Part shown: positions 13,440 through 20,089 of the stretch, in pieces | Numbering within the stretch: the first letter of the stretch is position 1 | How the letters are laid out: every line of letters starts with the position of its first letter | DNA from: a virus | Virus record (IMG/VR): IMGVR_UViG_3300037245_000320 | Location: 1 to 33,232 of that record | Direction: 5' to 3' (one strand) | Length of the DNA: 33,232 nt | Notes under the pieces: generated by a model | Told to the model about the DNA's origin: nothing | Seen by the model: only the letters and a program-made list of their open reading frames with translations | Databases searched by the model: none | Program-made: the position numbers and the translations under genes

Positions 13440-14180
13440 ATGGCTAAACGATTCACCGATACAAATAAGTATAAGAAGCCTTTTATAAGGGGCTTACAAG
13501 GGGCTTATAAACTCCTTTGGGATTATCTTTATCATGACTGCGATCATGCTGGAATTTGGATTGTAGATTTTGATATTGCTCAAATTTATATAGGTGTTGA
13601 TATGCCAGTCAATAAAGAAGATGCTTTGAAATTTTTTAATGAAACCGAAATTAGAATTGTCGAAATTAATTCTGGCTCAAAATGGTTTATTCCTTCTTTT
13701 ATTGATTTTCAATATGGAGTCTTAAATGAACAAAATAGAGCTCATAATTCTGTTATTAAAATTTTAACTAAATATAAACTTTATAAAAATAAGACCCTTA
13801 CAAGCCCCTTACAAGGAGCTAAGGATAAAGAGAAGGTTAAAGATAAAGTTAAGGACAAAGAAAAAGAAATTGTTTATCCTTTCGATTCAAAAGAATTTTT
13901 AGATGCTTGGAATTTATGGAAGGAATATAAGAAAGAGCAATTTAAATTTACTTATAAACCAATAGGTGAGCAATCAGCTTTAATAGATTTAAGTAAAATA
14001 TCTAACTTAGATGAAAATATTGCAATTAAGATTATTAAGAATGCTATTGCAAAAGGATGGAAAGGTTTATACGAAATAAAAGATAATAACAATGGGGAAT
14101 CAATTACAGAAAACGCAGTCAGGGAAATTGCAGCAGACCTCGCAAGAGAAATCCTTGATAGCGATCAGCAGCCAAAGTAA
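13440..14180 (+). CDS. Replication initiator / DnaD-like replisome organiser
   Basis: A 246-aa protein. The N-terminal half (MAKRFTDTNKYKKPFIRGL, then YKLLWDYLYHDCDHAGIWIV) is the winged-helix layout of phage replication initiators. A highly charged linker (KDKEKVKDKVKDKEKE, about residues 129-144) leads to a C-terminal helical domain (EFLDAWNLWKEYKKEQFKFT and KAIAK..GWKGLY-like) as in DnaD/replisome-organiser proteins. It would bind the origin and recruit the helicase machinery. Two sets of 11-bp direct repeats lie within its own gene, like the lambda O/ori arrangement. The following gene starts at or just before its stop. Confidence 0.75.
   Translation: MAKRFTDTNKYKKPFIRGLQGAYKLLWDYLYHDCDHAGIWIVDFDIAQIYIGVDMPVNKEDALKFFNETEIRIVEINSGSKWFIPSFIDFQYGVLNEQNRAHNSVIKILTKYKLYKNKTLTSPLQGAKDKEKVKDKVKDKEKEIVYPFDSKEFLDAWNLWKEYKKEQFKFTYKPIGEQSALIDLSKISNLDENIAIKIIKNAIAKGWKGLYEIKDNNNGESITENAVREIAADLAREILDSDQQPK
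13483..13515 (+). repeat. 11-bp iterons, set 1 (candidate replication origin)
   Basis: Three head-to-tail 11-mers lie in the 5' part of the initiator gene: TTATAAGGGGC (13483-13493), TTACAAGGGGC (13494-13504) and TTATAAACTCC (13505-13515). The third is less conserved. An 11-bp period does not match the codon period, so the repetition is not a by-product of repeated amino acids. Binding by the protein encoded here is inferred from lambda O. Confidence 0.55.
13798..13819 (+). repeat. 11-bp iterons, set 2 (candidate replication origin)
   Basis: Two further head-to-tail 11-mers, TTACAAGCCCC (13798-13808) and TTACAAGGAGC (13809-13819), share the TTAYAAG core with set 1 and lie about 283 bp downstream in the same gene, at the start of its charged linker. 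The DNA between and just upstream is AT-rich, as in an origin unwinding region. Confidence 0.5.
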
Positions 14181-14193
14181 CAGATGTACTTCT

Positions 14194-14718
14194 ATGGCCA
14201 AGTTGTGGCAATCAGAGGAGCAGTCTTTCTCTGTGATGAAGCGTGAATATGGTGAGCCAATTTTAATGGTTGCATTATTAAAGGAGCTTTCAGATATGGC
14301 AGCTATGGTAGGTGCTGAATTAAATAAGGTACAATTCAATTTTATTATAAATGAGATCACTACAAAATATCACTACTTTACTATTTCTGATTTAACGATT
14401 ATAGGAAATAGAATAGCATACGAAAAGGTATATCACAAACCTTCGATACAAACCTTTCTAGTGGCGCTTAAGGAGTACGATCTAGAACGTGACGAATACG
14501 CTGCATTGAATCAAAAGAAGCAGCAGAGCGAAGCTGAAGAAGAAACCAAGGAAGATATTGAAAGGTTCCAGGAGAATTATAAAAAGATGTACAGGAATGC
14601 TAATAAACCTCGAAGATCAAACGCTGAGATCCAGAAGTCAAAGGATAAGCAACTTCAGAGAAAACGAGATAAATTTATTAAAAAACTTAGAGAACAATAT
14701 CCAGATGAGAGCAAGTAA
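14194..14718 (+). CDS. Putative replication accessory protein (DUF6633-like)
   Basis: I prefer ATG 14194 (174 aa), 14 nt after the initiator's stop. An ATG at 14092 would add 34 Gln/Ser-rich residues that overlap the initiator gene by 89 nt. The body has VMKREYGEPILMVALLKELS, then NFIINEITTKYHYFTISDLT and a helix ending ALKEYDLERDEY. This pattern is one I associate with DUF6633-like proteins next to phage initiators. The C-terminal 60 residues are a charged coiled coil. A helicase-loader role is plausible by position but unproven. No Walker motif is present. Confidence 0.6.
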   Translation: MAKLWQSEEQSFSVMKREYGEPILMVALLKELSDMAAMVGAELNKVQFNFIINEITTKYHYFTISDLTIIGNRIAYEKVYHKPSIQTFLVALKEYDLERDEYAALNQKKQQSEAEEETKEDIERFQENYKKMYRNANKPRRSNAEIQKSKDKQLQRKRDKFIKKLREQYPDESK

Positions 14719-14794
14719 AAACGCATGGATAACTTTAATAGTAGTTCCTTTGATTGCAGTAGGAATAATTGCATTAGTATTAATTTTAATTTAA
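14705..14794 (+). CDS. Very small membrane protein (29 aa)
   Basis: ATG 14705 lies in the last codons of the preceding gene and gives MRASKNAWITLIVVPLIAVG plus a further hydrophobic run ending LVLILI. This is a single transmembrane helix with a short basic N-terminus, which predicts N-in orientation. The overlapping start suggests translational coupling. The function is unknown. Confidence 0.55.
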   Translation: MRASKNAWITLIVVPLIAVGIIALVLILI

Positions 14795-14804
14795 ACCAAT
14801 AGAT

Positions 14805-15254
14805 ATGAAAACACCAATAGAGTTTTTACAAGAAATCCAAGCATGGCTATGTTTTAATAATAGTCCATCAAAAGAGCAAATAGGACAGCTTAAATCTGAC
14901 TTAGATAAACAATTAAAAGAATACTCCCAATTACAGACAAAGGATAAAAATAAGGGATTTGACATAGATGGGTTGAGAAAGCATCTTGAAAATACCCCAA
15001 TAGAAGTATTGCAAAAAGAATGGGCTGATGTAGCAAAGGAATTTCCATCCCCTACTTTACCCACTACCCAAGTATCTGAACTTATTGAGAAGTATGAAAG
15101 TAAAGATGTAATAGCCTTTGGAAACTTTGTTCGAGATAACTATCACGGGATAGGAACTCCTAAGATGATTAGTTATGATCAGACTAAATATCCACACGGA
15201 ACTATTGAAGATATATTTAAAATTTGGAAAAATTTAAAAACTCTTAACAAATGA
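14805..15254 (+). CDS. Hypothetical protein (149 aa)
   Basis: A 149-aa soluble protein, charged and helical at the N-terminus (SKEQIGQLKSDLDKQLKEYS). It has a central DIDGLRKHLENTPIEVLQKEW and a C-terminal region with AFGNFVRDNYHGIGTPKMIS and a Trp-ending helix. The last four bases overlap the next ATG (ATGA). No domain is recognised. It could be a small phage accessory protein expressed with replication genes. Confidence 0.65.
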   Translation: MKTPIEFLQEIQAWLCFNNSPSKEQIGQLKSDLDKQLKEYSQLQTKDKNKGFDIDGLRKHLENTPIEVLQKEWADVAKEFPSPTLPTTQVSELIEKYESKDVIAFGNFVRDNYHGIGTPKMISYDQTKYPHGTIEDIFKIWKNLKTLNK

Positions 15255-15760
15255 AAGACATTAATTTAAAACTAATCCAATTTAATAACGACCTTAGTCA
15301 ATACCAAAACGGATTAGGTCGTGAATTAATTATTAAGTGGAATGATTTATTTAAACAACTACTTTCTTCCAACCAAAGCGATGTAAGCGATGAGTTACTA
15401 AAAAAGGCTTACACAGCAGGTAACAGCAACGCTAAAATGCCAGAAGATTGTTGGGAAACACTTGATGAAGAATTTGTTGAATTTCTGCGAGATACACCTA
15501 CACCTAAGAAAGAGGAAAGGAATAACAGATGTTCATACGATGTAGTTACTTGTAAATATCGTGGAGAAAATCAAAATTGTTCTAATCAAGGATTTTGTAT
15601 AGGTATGCTAAGTTTATTTGCCCCGCCGATTAAAGACAAGAAAGAAAAAGTAATTGGTACGATAACTCTTGGTCAGACAAGACGAAATTTTTGTGATAAG
15701 TGTGGTGCTAAATGGGATTATATGTCAGAATATTGCCCTAAATGTAAAAAACAATTTTAA
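15251..15760 (+). CDS. Zinc-ribbon-tailed hypothetical protein (169 aa)
   Basis: A 169-aa protein with a helical N-terminal half (FNNDLSQYQNGLGRELIIKW), a Cys-containing middle (CSYDVVTCKYRGENQNCSN, then FCIGM), and a C-terminal zinc ribbon FCDKCGAKWDYMSEYCPKCK. The ribbon is a four-Cys unit typical of nucleic-acid-binding tails. Its ATG overlaps the previous stop. The function is unknown. Confidence 0.7.
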   Translation: MKDINLKLIQFNNDLSQYQNGLGRELIIKWNDLFKQLLSSNQSDVSDELLKKAYTAGNSNAKMPEDCWETLDEEFVEFLRDTPTPKKEERNNRCSYDVVTCKYRGENQNCSNQGFCIGMLSLFAPPIKDKKEKVIGTITLGQTRRNFCDKCGAKWDYMSEYCPKCKKQF

Positions 15761-15776
15761 TTAAAGGAGAAACAAA

Positions 15777-16190
15777 ATGAAATCAATTAGTACAAAAGAG
15801 TTTGCGGAATTAATAGTTGAGTTAATACAAGAAGAACCATATTTTACAAAGGAGGTCTTAGTCCCTAAGATAAAAACATTAGCAACCGCTTTTAGACTAA
15901 GACTGTCAACAACTAACTATAATGCAATTAGATCACCCTCTCAAGTAGCTAAATTAATCAGAGGACACGAAGTAATGGATAGTGAAAATAGTTATTGGAA
16001 AGAGCAGTTATGTAATATTGTTGGAAAGGAAAAGATGGAACACTATTATGAAAAACTCAATGAAAAGCGTGGTGTAATTAAAAAAGAGCTTAAAGATAAG
16101 GAAGAAACAAGATGTTATAATTGTCAAGAGCTATTAACAAAAGATGGATTAATAAACGAGCTTTGTACAAATTGTGGAGAACATCAATAA
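15777..16190 (+). CDS. Zinc-ribbon-tailed hypothetical protein (137 aa)
   Basis: A 137-aa protein with a helical N-terminus (TKEFAELIVELIQEEPYFTK), a basic middle containing SPSQVAKLIRGHE, and a C-terminal zinc ribbon: CYNC followed after 16 residues by CTNCGEHQ. The ribbon resembles that of the preceding protein in position, so the two may be related or cooperate. An RBS-like AAAGGAG lies just upstream (AAAGGAGAAACAAA). The function is unknown. Confidence 0.68.
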   Translation: MKSISTKEFAELIVELIQEEPYFTKEVLVPKIKTLATAFRLRLSTTNYNAIRSPSQVAKLIRGHEVMDSENSYWKEQLCNIVGKEKMEHYYEKLNEKRGVIKKELKDKEETRCYNCQELLTKDGLINELCTNCGEHQ

Positions 16191-16214
16191 TTTTAACTAA
16201 ACTAATTAAAGAAG

Positions 16215-16604
16215 ATGAATCCCGAAACCATACTAAAAATATTATGGGAGTTAAAGACTGAAGATAAGTTCTACTTTATCAAGTATGGAACTGCATTACT
16301 CAGTCCTAATGGGATTGATATTAAGATAGATCATGTAGAGAGAACCATCTTAAAAGGTACACTTATCACACATAAACAGTTAAAGTCCAAAAGTCAAGAG
16401 CCTAGGTTTACAAGACCAAGATTTCTAATCTGGTATTTAATGAGGAAAATTTATAAAACTACCTATGCTGATTTAGGCACGTATTATAATAGGGATAAAT
16501 TAACAGCGAGGTATGGATTTGAGACAGTAAAAGACTTAATCCAAGTCGATAAAAAATTAGCTAAAAAGGTTGAAAATTTAGAGTTACTAATCAAAGAGAG
16601 TTAA
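16215..16604 (+). CDS. DnaA domain-IV-like DNA-binding protein (129 aa)
   Basis: A 129-aa protein. From about residue 68, RPRFLIWYLMRKIYKTTYAD, then LGTYYNRDKLTARYGFETVK, follows the DnaA C-terminal (domain IV) layout: a basic helix, 'adLG..y.Rdk.T...G' turn, then a last helix. DnaA itself recognises DnaA boxes with this domain, but no AAA+ core is present here. It is the last gene of the rightward unit and could be a late-acting replication or regulatory protein. The family link is by motif only. Confidence 0.6.
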   Translation: MNPETILKILWELKTEDKFYFIKYGTALLSPNGIDIKIDHVERTILKGTLITHKQLKSKSQEPRFTRPRFLIWYLMRKIYKTTYADLGTYYNRDKLTARYGFETVKDLIQVDKKLAKKVENLELLIKES

Positions 16605-16607
16605 AGA

Positions 16608-17027
16608 TTATTTAGAATTTCCCTTTAACTTCTCATAGGTTCGCATTCCACCGAGTCCAAGCATACCTAACAATACAGTCATAAGATGTTCCATAGCTAA
16701 CTCTGGAGGAGCTTCAACAGTTGATTCGAATATTTGCATACCCCAAGCGATAAGATCCCTTAGAATGAAGTTATACGCTAAAGCAAATCCACATACCCAA
16801 CCGATGAAAGGTCGCCACCCTGCAACAAATTTAGAACGATGCTGAGCCTCTAATTTATTAATCTCAACTTGTGCAACATCTGGCTGCATCATTAATCTCA
16901 TTCTCACTTCTTCGTGAGTTAATTTCTCATCCTTAGAAGTAAATAGTTTGTCTAATACATTTCCGATTGCTGTAACAGGAGCTGCAATTGTTTTACCTCC
17001 TGCGAATAGTCCACTTAAAAATCCCAT
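16608..17027 (-). CDS. Holin (3TM GTA-type holin-like)
   Basis: A 139-aa protein with an N-terminal glycine-rich segment, an amphipathic central helix (KLTHEEVRMRLMM, then QVEINKLEAQHRSKF), a hydrophobic segment RPFIGWVCGFALAYNFI and a second one LMTVLLGMLGLGGMRT. This is the layout of holin-like proteins of the 3TM/GTA holin group, which permeabilise the inner membrane. It is the last gene of the leftward operon, 5 nt after the endolysin. Its stop lies 3 nt from the convergent stop at 16604. Confidence 0.8.
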   Translation of the reverse strand: MGFLSGLFAGGKTIAAPVTAIGNVLDKLFTSKDEKLTHEEVRMRLMMQPDVAQVEINKLEAQHRSKFVAGWRPFIGWVCGFALAYNFILRDLIAWGMQIFESTVEAPPELAMEHLMTVLLGMLGLGGMRTYEKLKGNSK

Positions 17028-17031
17028 AATT

Positions 17032-17382
17032 TTAGTATAACCAGATAGAAGAAACTTTGTCTGAATCTGTATCCGCGTGAATAAATGTTTTTGCTATTCC
17101 TATTCTTTTAAAGCCTGCATGAACCAGACCGTTGATAATCTTTTCTCTATTTGAACCTGAAGTGCAATGAATGTCAACAGCAACGCCTTTTAAATGTGAG
17201 CTATTTTCAGAGCCTCTAACGGCTTTATTGTGTTGGATGGTTCGATAGCCCGAATTGATCTTAAAAGGAACACCTGCTATCTCCCTTGCCTTCTCAAGCC
17301 TAAATAATAGGTCAGAGAGCATAAGCGTTCCACTTCCAGGGTAATCTGGTGAATCAAATTCGCTATGTTTAAAGTAAATCAT
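17032..17382 (-). CDS. Peptidase M15-family endolysin (116 aa)
   Basis: The preferred start is ATG 17382 (ATGA overlap with the gene before it). A longer frame from 17427 is less likely. The catalytic region has HLKGVAVDIHC (zinc ligands His63 and Asp70) and the third ligand at IHAD (His102), preceded by SGYRTIQHNKAVRG. This is the M15_3 (D-Ala-D-Ala carboxypeptidase-like) pattern that cleaves peptidoglycan cross-links or stem peptides. No signal peptide or SAR domain is visible, so the holin must let it reach the wall. The protein is short but all ligands are present. Confidence 0.9.
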   Translation of the reverse strand: MIYFKHSEFDSPDYPGSGTLMLSDLLFRLEKAREIAGVPFKINSGYRTIQHNKAVRGSENSSHLKGVAVDIHCTSGSNREKIINGLVHAGFKRIGIAKTFIHADTDSDKVSSIWLY

Positions 17383-17756
17383 AATAAAATAATGTTTGCA
17401 ATAATCAACAATAGACCAATCCCCCAAATAACTTGTACAGGCATAATAGATTTAAGCCACCCATCAAAGCCTCCGTTCCCAATATGGAAAATAGGAATGC
17501 CAGCTCCAAAATATCTGCGAACTAAATTAATAGTGAGATTGTAAACAGTCCAAGAAAGATTAAAAACACAGAATAAGAAAACCCATCCAAGACCGAAATA
17601 AACATCTTTAAGGTATATATCTAGAAATAGAAAAAGAATGATCACACGCCCTAATAAGTGCCACAGCTTAGATATCTTCAGCTCTAGTGATCCGCTGTTT
17701 TGTTTCCATGCAATAAAAAGACCATTATAAATTCCGAGTAAAAATATAGTTATCAT
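17379..17756 (-). CDS. Integral membrane protein (125 aa), lysis region
   Basis: A 125-aa protein with several hydrophobic segments: MITIFLLGIYNGLFIAW at the N-terminus, LLGRVIILFLFLDIYL, WVFLFCVFNLSWTVYNL, and VIWGIGLLLIIANIILL at the C-terminus. Four transmembrane helices are predicted. The start overlaps the spanin-like gene and the stop overlaps the endolysin ATG (ATGA), so it is probably a second holin/antiholin or membrane lysis factor. A holin role is inference. Confidence 0.6.
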   Translation of the reverse strand: MITIFLLGIYNGLFIAWKQNSGSLELKISKLWHLLGRVIILFLFLDIYLKDVYFGLGWVFLFCVFNLSWTVYNLTINLVRRYFGAGIPIFHIGNGGFDGWLKSIMPVQVIWGIGLLLIIANIILL

Positions 17757-18058
17757 TTAATCCTCCCGTTTAATTCATAAACCATATCATAAATCTTTTG
17801 AGTCTGTTGATAAATTAGATCCACCTTTTCCTGACTCGCTTTATCTTTTAACATTTCACGAATTGCAAAGTCCTCAGCATTAGAGTGAGTCAATACTTTT
17901 TTAACCTCAGCATCTACATAGGTTTTAGGGGCTGAACTTTCGATCTTAATATCCTTTGCAGTCTTTTTAGATATGTATTGAGCTGAAGCACCACTAAGGG
18001 CAACAGTAACAACACCACCTAATATAATAAACCAAAACTTTTGCCATAATGTTTTCAT
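17753..18058 (-). CDS. Spanin-like / Rz-like inner-membrane protein (101 aa)
   Basis: The N-terminus is a single hydrophobic anchor (residues about 7-27, KFWFIILGGVVTVALSGA) with one basic residue before it. The remainder is an alpha-helical, charged periplasmic-type domain with heptad-like spacing (AEVKKVLTHSNAEDFAIREM). This fits an inner-membrane spanin or Rz-like protein that helps disrupt the envelope after the endolysin acts. A lipoprotein partner is not adjacent. The only obvious lipoprotein lies far upstream at 6109-6390. Confidence 0.55.
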   Translation of the reverse strand: MKTLWQKFWFIILGGVVTVALSGASAQYISKKTAKDIKIESSAPKTYVDAEVKKVLTHSNAEDFAIREMLKDKASQEKVDLIYQQTQKIYDMVYELNGRIK

Positions 18059-18074
18059 TTGTAATCGTATTAAA

Positions 18075-18473
18075 TTAATTCCATCTACCCCACAAAATCT
18101 TTTTCTTTAGTTTTTTAAAATATTTTCTTTTAAATACAGTCATATTCAAGATAATTAACACAACAGTAACAATAGCAAATTCGTAGGTCAATGTATCTTC
18201 AATCAGTTTTTGATATTCTGAATAAGGTTTATTAATCAAGGTCAAAGAATAGATACAATCATAAAGAAAGTAAGCCCCTATCCCGAAATAAAATAAAACC
18301 ATATTACTATCTTTTCTCCTTAGCATTTGATCGAATACCATTAAAGCTAAAGGGAAGTAAATTCCACAATAGAAATAAATAGATTCATTAGTATCTGAGA
18401 CTATCTCAAATTGATTATAAAATAACTGCATCAAGATAAGAACCATTAACCCTATGAAGAATAGATTTTTCAC
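18075..18473 (-). CDS. Multi-pass membrane protein (132 aa)
   Basis: Starts with GTG 18473 overlapping the previous stop as GTGA. Four hydrophobic segments are visible: FFIGLMVLILMQLFY, FYCGIYFPLALMVFDQML, MVLFYFGIGAYFLYDCIYSL and FAIVTVVLIILNMTVF. The C-terminal end is strongly basic (KKLKKKILWGRW). The place in the lysis cassette suggests a membrane factor such as an antiholin or superinfection-immunity protein. The function is unknown. Confidence 0.6.
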   Translation of the reverse strand: MKNLFFIGLMVLILMQLFYNQFEIVSDTNESIYFYCGIYFPLALMVFDQMLRRKDSNMVLFYFGIGAYFLYDCIYSLTLINKPYSEYQKLIEDTLTYEFAIVTVVLIILNMTVFKRKYFKKLKKKILWGRWN

Positions 18474-18535
18474 TTCTTAACTATTTTTACTTTTGTTCCT
18501 GAGCTTGTTCTAACAGGTGGTTTTCTAATTCCCAT
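18470..18535 (-). CDS. Possible very small basic protein (21 aa)
   Basis: ATG 18535 encodes MGIRKPPVRTSSGTKVKIVK plus one Lys, then TGA overlapping the GTG start of the membrane protein. It begins 3 nt after the stop of the gene before it. The tight fit on both sides suggests translation, but at 21 codons chance cannot be excluded. Confidence 0.4.
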   Translation of the reverse strand: MGIRKPPVRTSSGTKVKIVKK

Positions 18536-18538
18536 AAT

Positions 18539-18856
18539 TTAAGTTATTGATGTAACCCACTCAACATTTGGGTCTTTCCCAAAAGCGAAAGTGTGATAAT
18601 AATTTTCTTTTGCAGGGATAAGGTATTTATCCAATTTAGAGATCTTAACACTCGTTAAAATATCTACTGCATAATTAGAGTGTAATCCTGACTCAGTAAG
18701 TTCTTTTCCCTCCTCGTCAAAAGTTGCAGGGATTGGAACTTTGCCAACCTCAACAACCGAGATAAATTCTTTAGGTAGATTGTTTTCTATCTTACAGTTA
18801 TTAATAAAAGTAGTGAAGGTCTTTTTGCTTGTGAAACTTAATTTATATAAATACAT
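18539..18856 (-). CDS. Hypothetical small protein downstream of the fibre (105 aa)
   Basis: A 105-aa protein starting MYLYKLSFTSKKTFTTFINN, two nt after the fibre gene's stop. The C-terminal half carries VDILTSVKISKLDKYLIP and ends with NVEWVTSIT. A small alpha/beta fold is likely. The position right after the fibre suggests a fibre chaperone or fibre-associated protein, but no family is recognised. Confidence 0.6.
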   Translation of the reverse strand: MYLYKLSFTSKKTFTTFINNCKIENNLPKEFISVVEVGKVPIPATFDEEGKELTESGLHSNYAVDILTSVKISKLDKYLIPAKENYYHTFAFGKDPNVEWVTSIT

Positions 18857-18858
18857 AT

Positions 18859-20079
18859 CTATGTTGTTAATGAAGTTAATTGAGCATCTGTTAAAGCCTC
18901 GTTATAGACTTGAACTCCTTTTACTTTTCCCTCGAAATGTTGACTAGATGCATCCTCTTTGCTTAAATTTACTCTATCCATACCAGACGGAGTTACAGTA
19001 TAGCTACCCGTTCCCCTAGATATTCCATCAATAAATAATTCAGACACATTAGAACCCCATCTTAATGCAATCTTGCTTAATACTGTTAAATCATAATTAT
19101 AAGCTATGGCAGAACCATCAGTAATAAAAACATATAATACACCATCACTGTCAAATTGTAACTTTACTTTATTAGTAGTTGTCCCATCTGATAAAGTTAT
19201 CAATCTTCTCTCGCCTAAATCTACAAATGTAGAAACTTCAACATATAACACACCTTCAGGAGAATTAAATAAAGCGGCGTTTCCTGCTCCTGTCATAGCA
19301 TCTGCTGTTCTAGTTACTGTTGAGCCTTCTGTTCCTGCGTATGTTAAAGATGTAGGATATGAGCCTTCTTCTAATTGAGCACCATAAATGTAAATACCTG
19401 AAGCACTGTCGCCTTGATAAGATTTATTTATTCCATCATCAGATATGATAAAACCTAATGACTTTGATCCTCCTATTGTCAGAGTTACAGTACATAAATA
19501 CCAATCATTAGCAAGAGCAGTTATAGAAGATGCGTCTAAAGCAACATCTGTAGATACTATAACACCTGTGTCAAGATTAAAGAAAGCATAATCCTCATCA
19601 CTGCCATTTCCAAGAGCTATATAATCTCTTTCACCTTTTTTTGCAAACATACTTATTGAATGCGTACCTATTGGGATAAACCCTGCTGTTTTAAATATTC
19701 CATGAGTTGCATTACTTCCATCCTCAACCAACTTAAAAGCATCCGTTGAATAGTCCACGCTTGGAGAATCTTGCCCACTTACAACACTTGAACCCGATTT
19801 AGTCCAATAAACATCATCAAACGAGATAGGAAAAAGAACAATATTAGTTCTTTGAGGTTCTAATAACCAATGAGGACAACTTGTACCAGAAGTATAATTT
19901 AATCTCGGCACATTGGCTGCCATTTCTTCCAACTGAAGATTAGAATTTACACGAGCTGCAACCGAAGCTCTCGCCACTGTGAAATCTCCAACACCTGTTG
20001 TTGGTTTTATAGAATAGGCTTTTGCTGCCTTATATGCTGATGGTATATTTACCAACGAAGCTGTGTCAAATAAACTCAT
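18859..20079 (-). CDS. Tail fibre / receptor-binding protein with LamG-like domain
   Basis: A 406-aa protein with a conserved-type N-terminus (residues about 1-60, with DFTVARASVAARVNSNLQL, a pattern typical of phage structural and fibre proteins). It has a central domain around residues 80-250 and a C-terminal region (about 270-406) with SPEGVLYVEVSTFVDLGERR and DGVLYVFITDG strands as in LamG/concanavalin-like domains. It ends with the recurring YNEALTDAQLTSL. Such LamG-type proteins bind surface glycans and act as fibres. The host range determinant is inferred, not shown. Confidence 0.75.
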   Translation of the reverse strand: MSLFDTASLVNIPSAYKAAKAYSIKPTTGVGDFTVARASVAARVNSNLQLEEMAANVPRLNYTSGTSCPHWLLEPQRTNIVLFPISFDDVYWTKSGSSVVSGQDSPSVDYSTDAFKLVEDGSNATHGIFKTAGFIPIGTHSISMFAKKGERDYIALGNGSDEDYAFFNLDTGVIVSTDVALDASSITALANDWYLCTVTLTIGGSKSLGFIISDDGINKSYQGDSASGIYIYGAQLEEGSYPTSLTYAGTEGSTVTRTADAMTGAGNAALFNSPEGVLYVEVSTFVDLGERRLITLSDGTTTNKVKLQFDSDGVLYVFITDGSAIAYNYDLTVLSKIALRWGSNVSELFIDGISRGTGSYTVTPSGMDRVNLSKEDASSQHFEGKVKGVQVYNEALTDAQLTSLTT

Positions 20080-20089
20080 AGCTATATTT

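Larger units (their letters stand above)
12914..13442 (+). repeat. Repeated gene-junction sequence, three copies
   Basis: Three successive gene boundaries carry near copies of ATTAACACYTTAAAGTAAT: at about 12914-12931, 13230-13247 and (diverged) 13423-13440. The first two encode the last codons INTLK and the stop of the upstream gene and run on into ACTATGAAAAC of the next one. The repeat spans stop and start regions, so whole small genes sit between copies like cassettes. Confidence 0.6.

Noticed and set aside
13858-13880. Lys/Asp/Glu repeat in the initiator linker as a DNA repeat element
   Set aside because: The repetition follows the codons of a charged linker (period about 3-6 residues), so it is a protein-level repeat, unlike the 11-bp iterons.
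14092-14193. Upstream extension of the replication accessory gene
   Set aside because: 34 Gln/Ser-rich residues arise from reading the end of the initiator gene in another frame; ATG 14194 fits better, though the longer form is not excluded.
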